Positions 16,531 to 25,034 of a stretch of 64,000 bases of DNA are shown here, piece by piece. Under the pieces are notes generated by a model, which was given only the letters and a program-made list of their open reading frames with translations, did no database searches and was not told where the DNA came from. This DNA is from Clostridium sp. GTDB taxonomy: Bacteria > Cyanobacteriota > Vampirovibrionia > Gastranaerophilales > Gastranaerophilaceae. The DNA lies in contig JAHALR010000004.1 of NCBI GenBank assembly GCA_018362895.1, positions 1 to 64,000 on the forward strand, written 5' to 3'. Positions within the stretch are counted from its first letter, which is position 1. Each line of letters starts with the position of its first letter. The position numbers and the translations under genes were made by a program.

Positions 16531-18615
16531 ATGGCAAGACAAGTCCCCTTAGAAAAGGTAAGAAACTTCGGGATTGCAGCCCACATCGATGCCGGTAAAA
16601 CAACTACAACAGAACGTATCTTGTTTTATACAGGTAAAACTCACAAATTAGGTGAGGTTCATGATGGTGCAGCAGTAACCGACTTTATGGATCAGGAAAG
16701 AGAACGTGGTATCACTATCCAGTCAGCAGCTGTTACTGCTATGTGGAATGGCCACCAGTTAAATATTATTGACACCCCAGGTCACGTTGACTTCACTATT
16801 GAAGTTGAACGTTCATTACGTGTATTAGATGGTGTTGTTGCAGTATTTTGTGCAGTAGGCGGTGTTCAATCTCAATCTGAAACAGTTTGGAGACAAGCTA
16901 ACAGATATGAAGTACCAAGAATGGTATTCGTTAACAAAATGGACAGAACAGGCGCAAACTTCTATCGTGTAGTTGATCAATTGAGAAACAGACTCGGTGC
17001 TAACGCTCATCCTATTCAACTGCCTATCGGTGCAGAAGACCAGTTCACAGGCATTGTTGACCTTATTGATATGAAAGCTCACATCTATACTAATGATTTG
17101 GGTACTGATATTAAAGTTGAAGACATTCCTGCTGAAATGCTTGAAAAAGCTAATGAATATCATGCTGCTTTAGTTGAAGCTATTTCAGAACATGACGACG
17201 ATTTGATGATGAAATTCCTTGAAGGTGAAGAACCTACAATGGAAGAACTCAAAAAAGTATTGAGAAAAGCTACATGTGACAACAAAATCGTTCCTGTATG
17301 CTGTGGTACAGCCTTCAAAAACAAAGGCGTACAGCTCCTGTTAGACAATGTTGTTAACTACCTCCCTTCACCTGTTGATGTTAAAGCTATCGAAGGTGAA
17401 TTGGAAGATGGAACAAAAGTTGCAAGACATTCATCAGAATCTGAACCGTTTGCAGCTCTTGCTTTCAAAGTTATGACAGACCCTTATGTAGGTCGTCTGA
17501 CATTCTTGCGTGTATACTCAGGGAAATTGACAGCAGGTTCTTATGTTCTTAATGCTACTAACGGCAAAAAAGAACGTATCTCAAGACTTGTTCAAATGTA
17601 TGCTGATCAAAGAAACGAAATCCAAGAAGTTTATGCAGGTGACATTTGCGCAGCTGTCGGCTTGAAAGATACAACAACAGGTGACACACTGTGTGATGAA
17701 AAAGCACCTATCATCCTTGAAAGAATGACATTCCCTGAACCTGTAATTTCAGTAGCTATTGAACCTAAAACAAAAGCTGACCAGGATAAAATGGGTATTG
17801 CTCTTCAAAAACTTGCTGAAGAAGATCCTTCATTCCGTGTTAAATCTGACACAGAAACAGGTCAGACAATCATCTCAGGTATGGGTGAGCTTCACTTAGA
17901 CATCATCGTTGACAGACTCTTAAGAGAATTTAAAGTTGATGCAAACGTAGGTAAACCACAGGTTGCTTACCGTGAAACTATCAGAGGTAACGCCGACCAA
18001 GACTCTAAATTCATCCGTCAATCAGGTGGTAAAGGTCAATACGGTCACGTTAAAATTCAAATCGAACCTGCTGAAGAAAATGCAGGATTTGTATTCGAAA
18101 ACAAAATCGTCGGTGGTGCTGTTCCAAAAGAATACATCGAACCGGCAAGAAAAGGTATGGAAGAAGCCCTCGAAGGCGGTATCTTAGCAGGATTCCCGAT
18201 GATTGACGTTAAAGTTACACTCTACGATGGTTCTTACCACGAAGTTGACTCTTCAGAAATGGCATTCAAAATTGCAGGTTCTATGGCAATCAAAGAAGGT
18301 TGTAAAAAAGCTAAACCTTGTATCCTTGAACCTATGATGAAAGTTGAAATCGAAGTTCCTGAAGAAAACACAGGTGATATCGTAGGTGACATTGCATCAA
18401 GAAGAGGACGTATCGAAGGTATGGAAATTATCGAAGGTACAGGAATCCAAAAAATCAGAGCTATGGTTCCGCTTGCTGAAATGTTCGGTTATGCAACAGA
18501 TATCCGTTCAAAAACTCAAGGCCGCGGTACATTCTCTATGGAATTTGCTAAATACGAACAAGTTCCTTCTAACGTTGAAAAAGAAATCATTGAGAAATCA
18601 GGCGCTACTGCCTAA
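16531..18615 (+). CDS. fusA: Translation elongation factor G
   Basis: The GTPase that drives ribosomal translocation. The 694-residue protein has the G1 motif AHIDAGKTTTTE (residues 17-28), G2/switch I RGITIQSA, G3 DTPGH, G4 NKMD, and the complete domains II-V, including the tip region GKGQYGHVKIQ and the C-terminal RSKTQGRGTFSMEF. Codon use is more biased than its neighbours, as expected for a highly expressed gene. It is not in a str operon (no rpsL, rpsG or tuf here). A strong terminator follows. Confidence 0.98.
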   Translation: MARQVPLEKVRNFGIAAHIDAGKTTTTERILFYTGKTHKLGEVHDGAAVTDFMDQERERGITIQSAAVTAMWNGHQLNIIDTPGHVDFTIEVERSLRVLDGVVAVFCAVGGVQSQSETVWRQANRYEVPRMVFVNKMDRTGANFYRVVDQLRNRLGANAHPIQLPIGAEDQFTGIVDLIDMKAHIYTNDLGTDIKVEDIPAEMLEKANEYHAALVEAISEHDDDLMMKFLEGEEPTMEELKKVLRKATCDNKIVPVCCGTAFKNKGVQLLLDNVVNYLPSPVDVKAIEGELEDGTKVARHSSESEPFAALAFKVMTDPYVGRLTFLRVYSGKLTAGSYVLNATNGKKERISRLVQMYADQRNEIQEVYAGDICAAVGLKDTTTGDTLCDEKAPIILERMTFPEPVISVAIEPKTKADQDKMGIALQKLAEEDPSFRVKSDTETGQTIISGMGELHLDIIVDRLLREFKVDANVGKPQVAYRETIRGNADQDSKFIRQSGGKGQYGHVKIQIEPAEENAGFVFENKIVGGAVPKEYIEPARKGMEEALEGGILAGFPMIDVKVTLYDGSYHEVDSSEMAFKIAGSMAIKEGCKKAKPCILEPMMKVEIEVPEENTGDIVGDIASRRGRIEGMEIIEGTGIQKIRAMVPLAEMFGYATDIRSKTQGRGTFSMEFAKYEQVPSNVEKEIIEKSGATA

Positions 18616-18623
18616 ACTCAAAC

Positions 18624-18656
18624 AAAAAGACCCTGATTTTTCAGGGTCTTTTTTTA
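18624..18656 (+). terminator. Rho-independent terminator of fusA
   Basis: AAAAAGACCCTGA (18624-18636) pairs with TCAGGGTCTTTTT (18641-18653), with a 4-nt loop and a long T-run. It lies between fusA and the next gene, which must therefore have its own promoter or rely on read-through. Confidence 0.9.
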
Positions 18657-18673
18657 TACAAATTTATATAGTT

Positions 18674-19810
18674 ATGACAAAAATAAAACCTTTTTTCATA
18701 AACAGCAATATATGGTTAAAAGAATTTGAATATCACAGTGTTGAAGATATTCTCACCCCTATTGCGGGTAACACCGGCAATTCCTATATTACATATGCAA
18801 TAATAAAAACACTTACCGGCGGACTAATTGACATTAATCATATTCAAAACATTTATACTTATGATTTTTCAAATCAAGACAAAGACATTGATATAATTAA
18901 CAATGAATGTACTCATGTTTTTCTCATTTTACAAGATCAAATTAGAATTTCAGAATCATATGGACAAAAACTTCCATATGAAAAAATAATTAATTTTATA
19001 AAAAAGCTAAATAAAAATGTTATTATTGCAGGCTTAGGCTCCAATTGTTTTACAGGCTTTGACAAAGAATTTTATAAAAAACTAAATCCAGAACTGGTAG
19101 TTTTCTTACAAAAACTTTCAGATTACTCTGAGATGATAGGCATAAGAGGAGAGTTTACACAAGAAGTTCTTTCAAAACTTGGTATTCATAACACAATGGT
19201 AATCGGTTGTCCGTCATTTTTTGAAAACGGTAAAAACAGGATAATCAAGAAAAAAACCTTTTCAACTGAATTCAATTTCTTACAAACCAGCAAAAATTTA
19301 ACCAGAAATTTCAACAGTTTTTATACTGTATTGCAAGATTTCCAAGAAAAAAACATTATCGCAAAACTAGCTCTTGAAGATTATACAACACCATTGTTTT
19401 TTAAGGATGAGGCAAAAATAAAAGAAGACAAATTCGCTATATTTGTTGATATTGAGAGCTGGAAAAATTTTGTATCGCAATTCGATTTTGCATTCGGGTA
19501 CAGGCTACATGGTACAATTTTAGCATTAAATGCAGGAGTTCCTGCATTATGCTGTAATCATGATTCAAGGGCAACAGAAATGTGTGCTTTTTTAAAAATT
19601 CCTCAATTTACTCATTTAGACGACAGAACAAACCTTGAACAATATTATGAAATGACCGATATGGATACTTTAAATAAAGCATATCCGAAACTTTATGAAA
19701 ACTACAAAGATTTTTTGAAAATTAACGGGTTAAAAACGTTTGAGGAAAATTCCGAAAAATATAATTATATACAACAACCCAAACTAATGTTATACTCACA
19801 CAAAATATAA
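18674..19810 (+). CDS. Polysaccharide pyruvyltransferase family protein
   Basis: The family transfers pyruvate ketals onto sugars of surface polysaccharides. The 378-residue protein starts at ATG 18674; the frame extends upstream into fusA, but that part is a shadow. It has the N-terminal GNTGNSYITYAIIKTL, a central IGCPSFF and the C-terminal signature FAFGYRLHGTILALNAGVPALCCNHDSRATEMCAFLKIP. The conserved Arg-Leu-His matches the active-site region. It faces the glycan operon at 20066-24913 across a tRNA gene, suggesting a shared role. There is no clear ribosome binding site. Confidence 0.8.
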   Translation: MTKIKPFFINSNIWLKEFEYHSVEDILTPIAGNTGNSYITYAIIKTLTGGLIDINHIQNIYTYDFSNQDKDIDIINNECTHVFLILQDQIRISESYGQKLPYEKIINFIKKLNKNVIIAGLGSNCFTGFDKEFYKKLNPELVVFLQKLSDYSEMIGIRGEFTQEVLSKLGIHNTMVIGCPSFFENGKNRIIKKKTFSTEFNFLQTSKNLTRNFNSFYTVLQDFQEKNIIAKLALEDYTTPLFFKDEAKIKEDKFAIFVDIESWKNFVSQFDFAFGYRLHGTILALNAGVPALCCNHDSRATEMCAFLKIPQFTHLDDRTNLEQYYEMTDMDTLNKAYPKLYENYKDFLKINGLKTFEENSEKYNYIQQPKLMLYSHKI

Positions 19811-19813
19811 AAT

Positions 19814-19885
19814 TGGGTGAGGTGGGATTCGAACCCACGACCAATTGATTAAGAGTCAACTGCGCTACCACTGCGCCACTCACCC
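19814..19885 (-). tRNA. tRNA-Lys (anticodon CTT)
   Basis: On the minus strand the cloverleaf is complete: acceptor GGGTGAG/CTCACCC, D-stem GCGC/GCGC, anticodon stem GTTGA/TCAAT with loop CTCTTAA (anticodon CTT), T-stem GTGGG/CCCAC with loop TTCGAAT. The discriminator is A (19814) and no CCA is encoded. A partial copy of its 5' end lies upstream at 19983-20031. Confidence 0.92.
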
Positions 19886-19923
19886 AAATTCAAATTCAAT
19901 TATCAAACTTATTTGTATCGGTG
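19875..19923. repeat. Direct repeat copy 1 (tRNA-Lys 5' end plus upstream sequence)
   Basis: This 49-bp unit covers the first 11 bases of tRNA-Lys (minus strand) and 38 bp upstream of it. It matches 19983-20031 with 5 mismatches, four of them in the AT-rich spacer next to the tRNA end. A perfect GGTAGC-C-GCTACC palindrome follows at 19923-19935. Confidence 0.8.
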
Positions 19924-19943
19924 GTAGCCGCTACCTACCTCTC

Positions 19944-19972
19944 GAAAAACCTGACATTTAGTCAGCTTTTTC
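19944..19972 (-). terminator. Terminator-like hairpin between the two repeat copies
   Basis: GAAAAACCTGAC (19944-19955) pairs with GTCAGCTTTTTC (19961-19972), 11 of 12 bases matching around ATTTA. On the minus strand it can end the glycan operon that finishes at 20066. Confidence 0.6.
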
Positions 19973-19982
19973 TCGGCAGAGT

Positions 19983-20031
19983 GCCACTCACCCGGATTAA
20001 TATTCAATTGTCAAACTTATTTGTATCGGTG
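19983..20031. repeat. Direct repeat copy 2, remnant of a tRNA-Lys 5' end
   Basis: It repeats GCCACTCACCC (the tRNA-Lys 5' terminus in forward orientation) and the CAAACTTATTTGTATCGGTG upstream block. The rest of the tRNA is missing, so this is probably what is left of a tandem tRNA-Lys duplication. Confidence 0.75.
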
Positions 20032-20065
20032 ACAGCTCAAGTCTACACACTGTCATAGCCCAATA

Positions 20066-21478
20066 TTACGCTGATGGAGCATCAAAGTCAACCTCTCTAA
20101 GTTTGAAATAATTATCTATTTTATAAACTCTGTCTTCAAGAAATTCATAGCTCGTATCGAAATATTTATTAAATATACATCTGTACAAGTTCACAAGTGT
20201 TGTATTAGTATTGATGAAATCATCTTTGTCTCCTTCAGGTAAATACATTGCCATAAGTATATGTGTATCTAAAGGTCCATGGTCGCTATGAAGTATTATC
20301 AATGAATTCTTTTTTTTATTTGCCAGAATACTATCAATCAAATTTATTACCTGCTTATCAACATATTTTGTATAAGATAAAAAATGCTGCAAATCTTGCT
20401 GCTGCTTTTTGGGTAGCAATTTTCCATTTTCATCACACAAATATGGCCAGTGAGGAGCAAGAATATGCATATAGCTGAAGCTCGGTTCCTCATCCAGATT
20501 GATTCCTGAAGCTTGGAAGTTTTTTATTGGATGGTGAAGAGCATCATCTAAATTTTGTAATTTTTTACAAAAAATACCTGTTAAAGATGAAAAACTTAAG
20601 ACTCTCAACAAAGAATTAACCCTGCCTGATATATACATATTAACATTATGTTTAAAAAGCATTGAATAAAAATAAGCATCAATGAAAATATTAAATTTGT
20701 ATCCCAATTTTTTGAATATCGAAAAAACACGATTGTTTGCATAATAAGGATATGTCATATCAGGAAGATATCTGCCATTTTCAGGTTTAACAAGATTCTC
20801 AATATACTCCATATTAAGCATAGAAGGTAGAGAAATGCTTGTGGTATTGTAATTACTTTGAAAGTTTTCATATAGGCAAAAACCGCGCTTTAAAAGTGCA
20901 TTTTTAAAATTTTCATCAGAATATTTTTTATGAAAAAAACCTGCATGAGAATCTAAAATTATATGATATACATCAGGTAATACTTTCATCTTTTCTTTAT
21001 CAAAAACGTTTTTTTCAATATCAACTTTTACATTAGTATATGAAAGTTTTTGCACAATATCAGCAAGAACAAAAACATTTAAGAATAAAGAAATATAAAA
21101 CAAAACTTTTGAAAGTCCTGACAAATTAATATTTTCAAATAAAGCAAAAATCAGCCCTGCAATAAATAACGCCGCCATTATGTAAAATAGAAAAAAGCTG
21201 TATTTATAACGTTTTAGCCCCCTTTTATATTCAGAGAACATTAAAATAAAGACATAATTTCCATATAAAAAAATAAAAAACAAAATACAGAATATAAAGC
21301 AAGCAAGGTAAATATTGTTCGTAAAGAAGTTTAATATACCGGTAAACACAAATGTAATCAAAAAAACTGTAAAAACAGTTCCCAGATAATCTTTTAATGA
21401 AAATTCACTTATATTTTGTGCATAAATACAATGCACAGGCAAACAGCACAACAATATCGGATATAAAATATAAATCAT
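20066..21478 (-). CDS. Membrane-bound alkaline phosphatase superfamily protein (second copy)
   Basis: The 470-residue protein has four to five N-terminal membrane helices (residues 1-145) and a C-terminal sulfatase/LTA-synthase-like domain. Domain motifs include VYHIILDSHAGF (first metal Asp), NYNTTSISLPSMLNMEYI (possible Thr nucleophile), HILAPHWPY and LIILHSDHGP (Asp-His metal ligands). Such enzymes move phosphate-linked groups onto surface polymers. It is a paralogue of the gene upstream, with which it overlaps by four bases (ATGA). It is the last gene of a five-gene operon. Confidence 0.75.
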   Translation of the reverse strand: MIYILYPILLCCLPVHCIYAQNISEFSLKDYLGTVFTVFLITFVFTGILNFFTNNIYLACFIFCILFFIFLYGNYVFILMFSEYKRGLKRYKYSFFLFYIMAALFIAGLIFALFENINLSGLSKVLFYISLFLNVFVLADIVQKLSYTNVKVDIEKNVFDKEKMKVLPDVYHIILDSHAGFFHKKYSDENFKNALLKRGFCLYENFQSNYNTTSISLPSMLNMEYIENLVKPENGRYLPDMTYPYYANNRVFSIFKKLGYKFNIFIDAYFYSMLFKHNVNMYISGRVNSLLRVLSFSSLTGIFCKKLQNLDDALHHPIKNFQASGINLDEEPSFSYMHILAPHWPYLCDENGKLLPKKQQQDLQHFLSYTKYVDKQVINLIDSILANKKKNSLIILHSDHGPLDTHILMAMYLPEGDKDDFINTNTTLVNLYRCIFNKYFDTSYEFLEDRVYKIDNYFKLREVDFDAPSA

Positions 21479-22896
21479 GATTCTACCTCTTTCAATGGTG
21501 CGTTATTGCTGTCTGTTATAAAAAATCTCTCGTCAAGAAACTCATAATTCGTTTTCAAATATTTGTTGAATAAAAATCTGAAAAGATTTACCAGAGAAAA
21601 AGATTCAAAATCAATTTTTGTTTCATTGTCAGGAAAATAAACACTTAATAAAGTATCAAATGTATTTTCAGAAAAATGAAGCCCATGGTCTCCATGGATT
21701 ATTATCAAAGTATTTTTACTTTGTTTTGAGAGGATTAAATCGACAAACTCGAGTATTTTTTTATTAACAAATTTCTGATAACCTTCATATTTCTCAAAAT
21801 TTTCAAAGTCTTCGCTTTTGTTTTTCTCACCATTTTCATTACAAAAATATGGAAAATGAGGTGCAAGAAAATGAACAAAGCTGTATGTTTTTTGAGGCTG
21901 TTTAATAGTACAAATTTTTTCAAATATTTTAAATGCTTTTGTCAAAAAATGTACATGTGAAACATATTTATTTCTCTTAAAAAAAATAGCAAATATTGAA
22001 GAAAAATAAAAAGGAATAAATATAGATTCAACATGCCTGTTTAATAAACATACCTCTTCTTTTTGCAAAAAAGGAGCAACTGTCAAATTATTTACAACAT
22101 TCGAAATAAAATTGATTTTGTAACCGAGTCTTTTAAATGTACTAAAAACCACATTGTCAGAATAAGCATACATCGTGTCTTTTGCTGTACAATTATTCAA
22201 ATCTTTTTTCAAGACCTTTTGTATATAATCCAAATTCATAATCGAAGGCATTGAGACATGTGTTCTGTTATAGTTGCTTCTTTGTTTTTTAAAATTAACA
22301 AAACCCCTCTTTTCCAATTCATTTTTGAAAAACGAATCACAAAAATCTTTTGAACAAAACCCTGTATGAGTATCAAGAACAATATGGAATATACATGGCA
22401 AATTACTTTTGCATAATATATCACTGTTGCCTTCATCTTTTTCAACAGAAGTACGAAAAAGATGAAGTCTATTTTGTGTATCAGCAAAAATACAAACACA
22501 CAGAAATAATGAAACCCAGAACATAATTTTACTTAAAAATGTCAAATCAATATTTCTTAAAAAATAAAACATTCCACTCATAACCAAAGCAGTAAAAAAA
22601 GAATAAAAAAACAAAAACTTGAGCTTAGTACTTTTCAAACTGGCTTTGTACTGACTAAATATCCCGATAAAAATATAATTCGCATAAAATATCAGAAAAA
22701 ACAAAACGGAAACTAATAAAGCTGCCAAAGCTATATCCGCTGTGAAAAAATTCAAAATAAAAATTGCACAAATGCCTGAAATACTTAAAACACTAATATA
22801 TACAAGAAGTGATTTCAAAGAAATATCTACATAGTTCTGGCTGTGTATCAAACCCAAAGGTATAGCAAAAAGAAGTAAAGGATAAATATTATACAT
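21475..22896 (-). CDS. Membrane-bound alkaline phosphatase superfamily protein (first copy)
   Basis: The 473-residue paralogue of the next gene has the same layout: N-terminal membrane helices (1-145) and an extracytoplasmic domain with IFHIVLDTHTGF, NYNRTHVSMPSIMNLDYI, HFLAPHFPYF and LIIIHGDHGL. The shared N-Y-N-x-T-x-x-S-x-P-S core and the Asp-His-Gly motif suggest both copies are active. Many differences between the copies indicate an old duplication. Likely function is transfer or removal of a charged group on a surface glycan; the substrate is not known. Confidence 0.75.
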   Translation of the reverse strand: MYNIYPLLLFAIPLGLIHSQNYVDISLKSLLVYISVLSISGICAIFILNFFTADIALAALLVSVLFFLIFYANYIFIGIFSQYKASLKSTKLKFLFFYSFFTALVMSGMFYFLRNIDLTFLSKIMFWVSLFLCVCIFADTQNRLHLFRTSVEKDEGNSDILCKSNLPCIFHIVLDTHTGFCSKDFCDSFFKNELEKRGFVNFKKQRSNYNRTHVSMPSIMNLDYIQKVLKKDLNNCTAKDTMYAYSDNVVFSTFKRLGYKINFISNVVNNLTVAPFLQKEEVCLLNRHVESIFIPFYFSSIFAIFFKRNKYVSHVHFLTKAFKIFEKICTIKQPQKTYSFVHFLAPHFPYFCNENGEKNKSEDFENFEKYEGYQKFVNKKILEFVDLILSKQSKNTLIIIHGDHGLHFSENTFDTLLSVYFPDNETKIDFESFSLVNLFRFLFNKYLKTNYEFLDERFFITDSNNAPLKEVES

Positions 22897-22913
22897 CTGC
22901 TAAATTCCCTAAA

Positions 22914-23327
22914 CTAAAATATATTCCAAGCATCTTGAATTTTTTCACCCCATGATTTTTCACATAATGGCTTATATTTAAACTTGTGACCTGTCTTCAC
23001 AAATAATTCTTCACAAAAATACTTTTCCACATAAAAATCTACATAAGCGGAAATTAAAACTATATCAGGCTTCAATTCATATATATTTAAAGGAGAAATC
23101 ATATTGTAGCCCAAATCTTCATCAAAAACAGGCTCTACAAAATTTACAAATTTCTTGTCCGAAACCGCAAGAATATTCAAACCCGACAAATCATAATTCT
23201 TTTTAATAAAAGAAAAAAATTGCCCTGCACCATAAAAAACAATTTTTTTGTTCTTATATTTTTTGATAAGTTTTTCAAGTCTTTTTTGAAAATTTGATTT
23301 TTTTAAAATTTCAGAAAAATCATTCAT
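22914..23327 (-). CDS. Rossmann-fold protein of a glycan operon
   Basis: The 137-residue protein has a nucleotide-binding-like strand-turn-helix KKIVFYGAGQFFSFIKK (about residues 28-44), then ILAVSDKKF and PDIVLISAY. This pattern is that of the small Rossmann domain found in polysaccharide-biosynthesis proteins and at the C end of sugar C-methyltransferases. It overlaps the methyltransferase upstream by 8 bases. It is too short for a full epimerase and probably works with its neighbour. Confidence 0.55.
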   Translation of the reverse strand: MNDFSEILKKSNFQKRLEKLIKKYKNKKIVFYGAGQFFSFIKKNYDLSGLNILAVSDKKFVNFVEPVFDEDLGYNMISPLNIYELKPDIVLISAYVDFYVEKYFCEELFVKTGHKFKYKPLCEKSWGEKIQDAWNIF

Positions 23328-24693
23328 GACATTTTCTCCTCATTAAATATAAGACTCTTGTTGAATCAGGAATTTCACGTTTCTCTATAATGTCATAATA
23401 TTTTCCGTAAATGTGTTCAAAAGAATTTATGTCATAATCATCAAAAATATCTTCTCTTGTACTTAATAAAATCCGAACCTTTGAATCATCTTTTGGCACA
23501 AATTCTATAATCAAATATTCTGAAAGTTCACAGAAAAAACGTGCCGTATTTTCAAATGGAAGATTGTTTGAAATAGAGAGATGATGAATCAAAGCCAAAG
23601 CCATTATCATGTCACATTTAAACCTTGAAAGAAATGAAGCTCTCTCCCCATTTGAAAAACCTATGGCAGGACTGGGATTTGTCAAATCTTGAAGCAGAGG
23701 CAAAATGTAGAGCTCTTTTTGTTCTTTCATTCGCAAATAGTTTTCCTCAACAGCAATATTATCTATGTCAAAAGCAAGTGTCTCAATATTTCTGTCAGAA
23801 GCAATTCTAGAGAAATCACCTCTATTGGAGCCTAAGTCGCAAAGCGAGTTAGGCTCCACTTTATTAATAAAGTGCGAAATTATAGATTTCTTTTCCAAAA
23901 AAGATTTTTCTGTATAATTTGTATTTTTATAATATTCGCCCCATTCTGTTTCTATCTTTGGAAACTTTAATCCCAGAATTGTATCTTTCAAATTTTCTAA
24001 TATAGCCAGAAGCGAATTTTTGTTAATATTCGAAGGTTTTTCAAAAGCTACGGAATCTTTTTCATGATGTTTTTGACAATTTGCATGCATATAAATGTGT
24101 GTCAAAATCCCGAAATTCAACTTTGATCTTGCAGGCAAAAGCTTAACTGCAATATCAAGAGGAATTCCGTCAATATAATTAATCAGCATCCTGTTCAGTC
24201 TTATATCCGTATAAGACATTAAAGCTAAAGGTGCCAAAAAATGCTTGCAAAACTGCCTGTATGCATCCCAGGGGTTTCCCTCCGCATAACATTCAAAAGA
24301 CAAAGTATCAATAAAAACAGGCCTGCCGTTTATAAACTGAACATTATATGCTGATGCATCTTTGAGAATCATTCCATATTTCAAAGATTCCTTTACTACC
24401 TCTAAAGTCAGCAATGCAGCATCCTTCAATTGAGAAAAACACCACTCATAAGGATATGTTATGTATTTTATCTGAAAAGGTTTGATGAATTTATAAAACT
24501 TTTCATCCTTCTCAACATCCAGCACTGTTTCTTCATGTTCAATTAACAGATTTTTACTGACAAGACTCTCATACAAACCTGAATTCATCAATGTGTCATA
24601 ATCATTTTTTGCATATTGATTAATCTGTCTGTAAACATTATCAGAATAAGAAAAAACAAAGCCTGAAGGGTCTTTATAAGAAGTATTATTCAT
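23320..24693 (-). CDS. Kinase-like/methyltransferase fusion protein
   Basis: The 457-residue protein joins two parts. Residues 60-180 contain LKDASAYNVQF and PVFIDTLSFE, which resemble a kinase catalytic loop (Asp112...Asn117) and metal Asp (Asp129). Residues 270-450 form a SAM-dependent methyltransferase with motif I LCDLGSNRGDFS and the acidic LAFDID after strand 2. The general layout recalls NoeA-type nodulation proteins, from memory. It lies in a surface-glycan operon and overlaps both neighbours by 8 bases, so methylation or phosphorylation of a glycan is a reasonable inference. Confidence 0.65.
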   Translation of the reverse strand: MNNTSYKDPSGFVFSYSDNVYRQINQYAKNDYDTLMNSGLYESLVSKNLLIEHEETVLDVEKDEKFYKFIKPFQIKYITYPYEWCFSQLKDAALLTLEVVKESLKYGMILKDASAYNVQFINGRPVFIDTLSFECYAEGNPWDAYRQFCKHFLAPLALMSYTDIRLNRMLINYIDGIPLDIAVKLLPARSKLNFGILTHIYMHANCQKHHEKDSVAFEKPSNINKNSLLAILENLKDTILGLKFPKIETEWGEYYKNTNYTEKSFLEKKSIISHFINKVEPNSLCDLGSNRGDFSRIASDRNIETLAFDIDNIAVEENYLRMKEQKELYILPLLQDLTNPSPAIGFSNGERASFLSRFKCDMIMALALIHHLSISNNLPFENTARFFCELSEYLIIEFVPKDDSKVRILLSTREDIFDDYDINSFEHIYGKYYDIIEKREIPDSTRVLYLMRRKCHE

Positions 24694-24913
24694 CAGAAGA
24701 ACTTTTCTCCACAGAATTTTTTCCAGGTTTAAATATATTTAGTATTGAAAGAAAAATTTTTTTGAAAAAATATAAAATACTTAATATTCCACCCGCAATA
24801 GCTTGAAAAATATAACTTCCTGAGCCTGGATTTATATAAGCTTTAGCTTCTTCATTATTGACAAAAAGAATAAATATGAAGGTTAATATCAGAATATCAA
24901 AAAATTTTCTCAT
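24686..24913 (-). CDS. Small exported or membrane protein, first gene of the glycan operon
   Basis: A 75-residue protein with an N-terminal hydrophobic segment (ILILTFIFILFVN) ending at AKAYINPGSGSYIFQAIAGG, then a second hydrophobic helix and a short charged tail. The AYxxPGxGS-x-x-x-Q pattern is common in small membrane proteins next to polysaccharide or alkaline-phosphatase-superfamily genes. The ATG at 24913 lies 6 bases after GAGGA; the ATG at 24919 touches it. Confidence 0.65.
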   Translation of the reverse strand: MRKFFDILILTFIFILFVNNEEAKAYINPGSGSYIFQAIAGGILSILYFFKKIFLSILNIFKPGKNSVEKSSSDE

Positions 24914-25034
24914 TCTCATTCCTCGTATTTTTCTATATTTAAGACTAGCATAATAACCGGATTTGTACAAAAAATACATAATTCTTAAATCACATAAGTT
25001 TGTTTAAATTAAAATTTTTTGGCATAATGAAGAA

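Noticed and set aside
19944..19972. A second, degenerate tRNA body between the tRNA-Lys repeats
   Set aside because: The hairpin has a 5-nt loop and A/T-rich stem ends and fits a terminator; no anticodon arm or T-arm can be formed.
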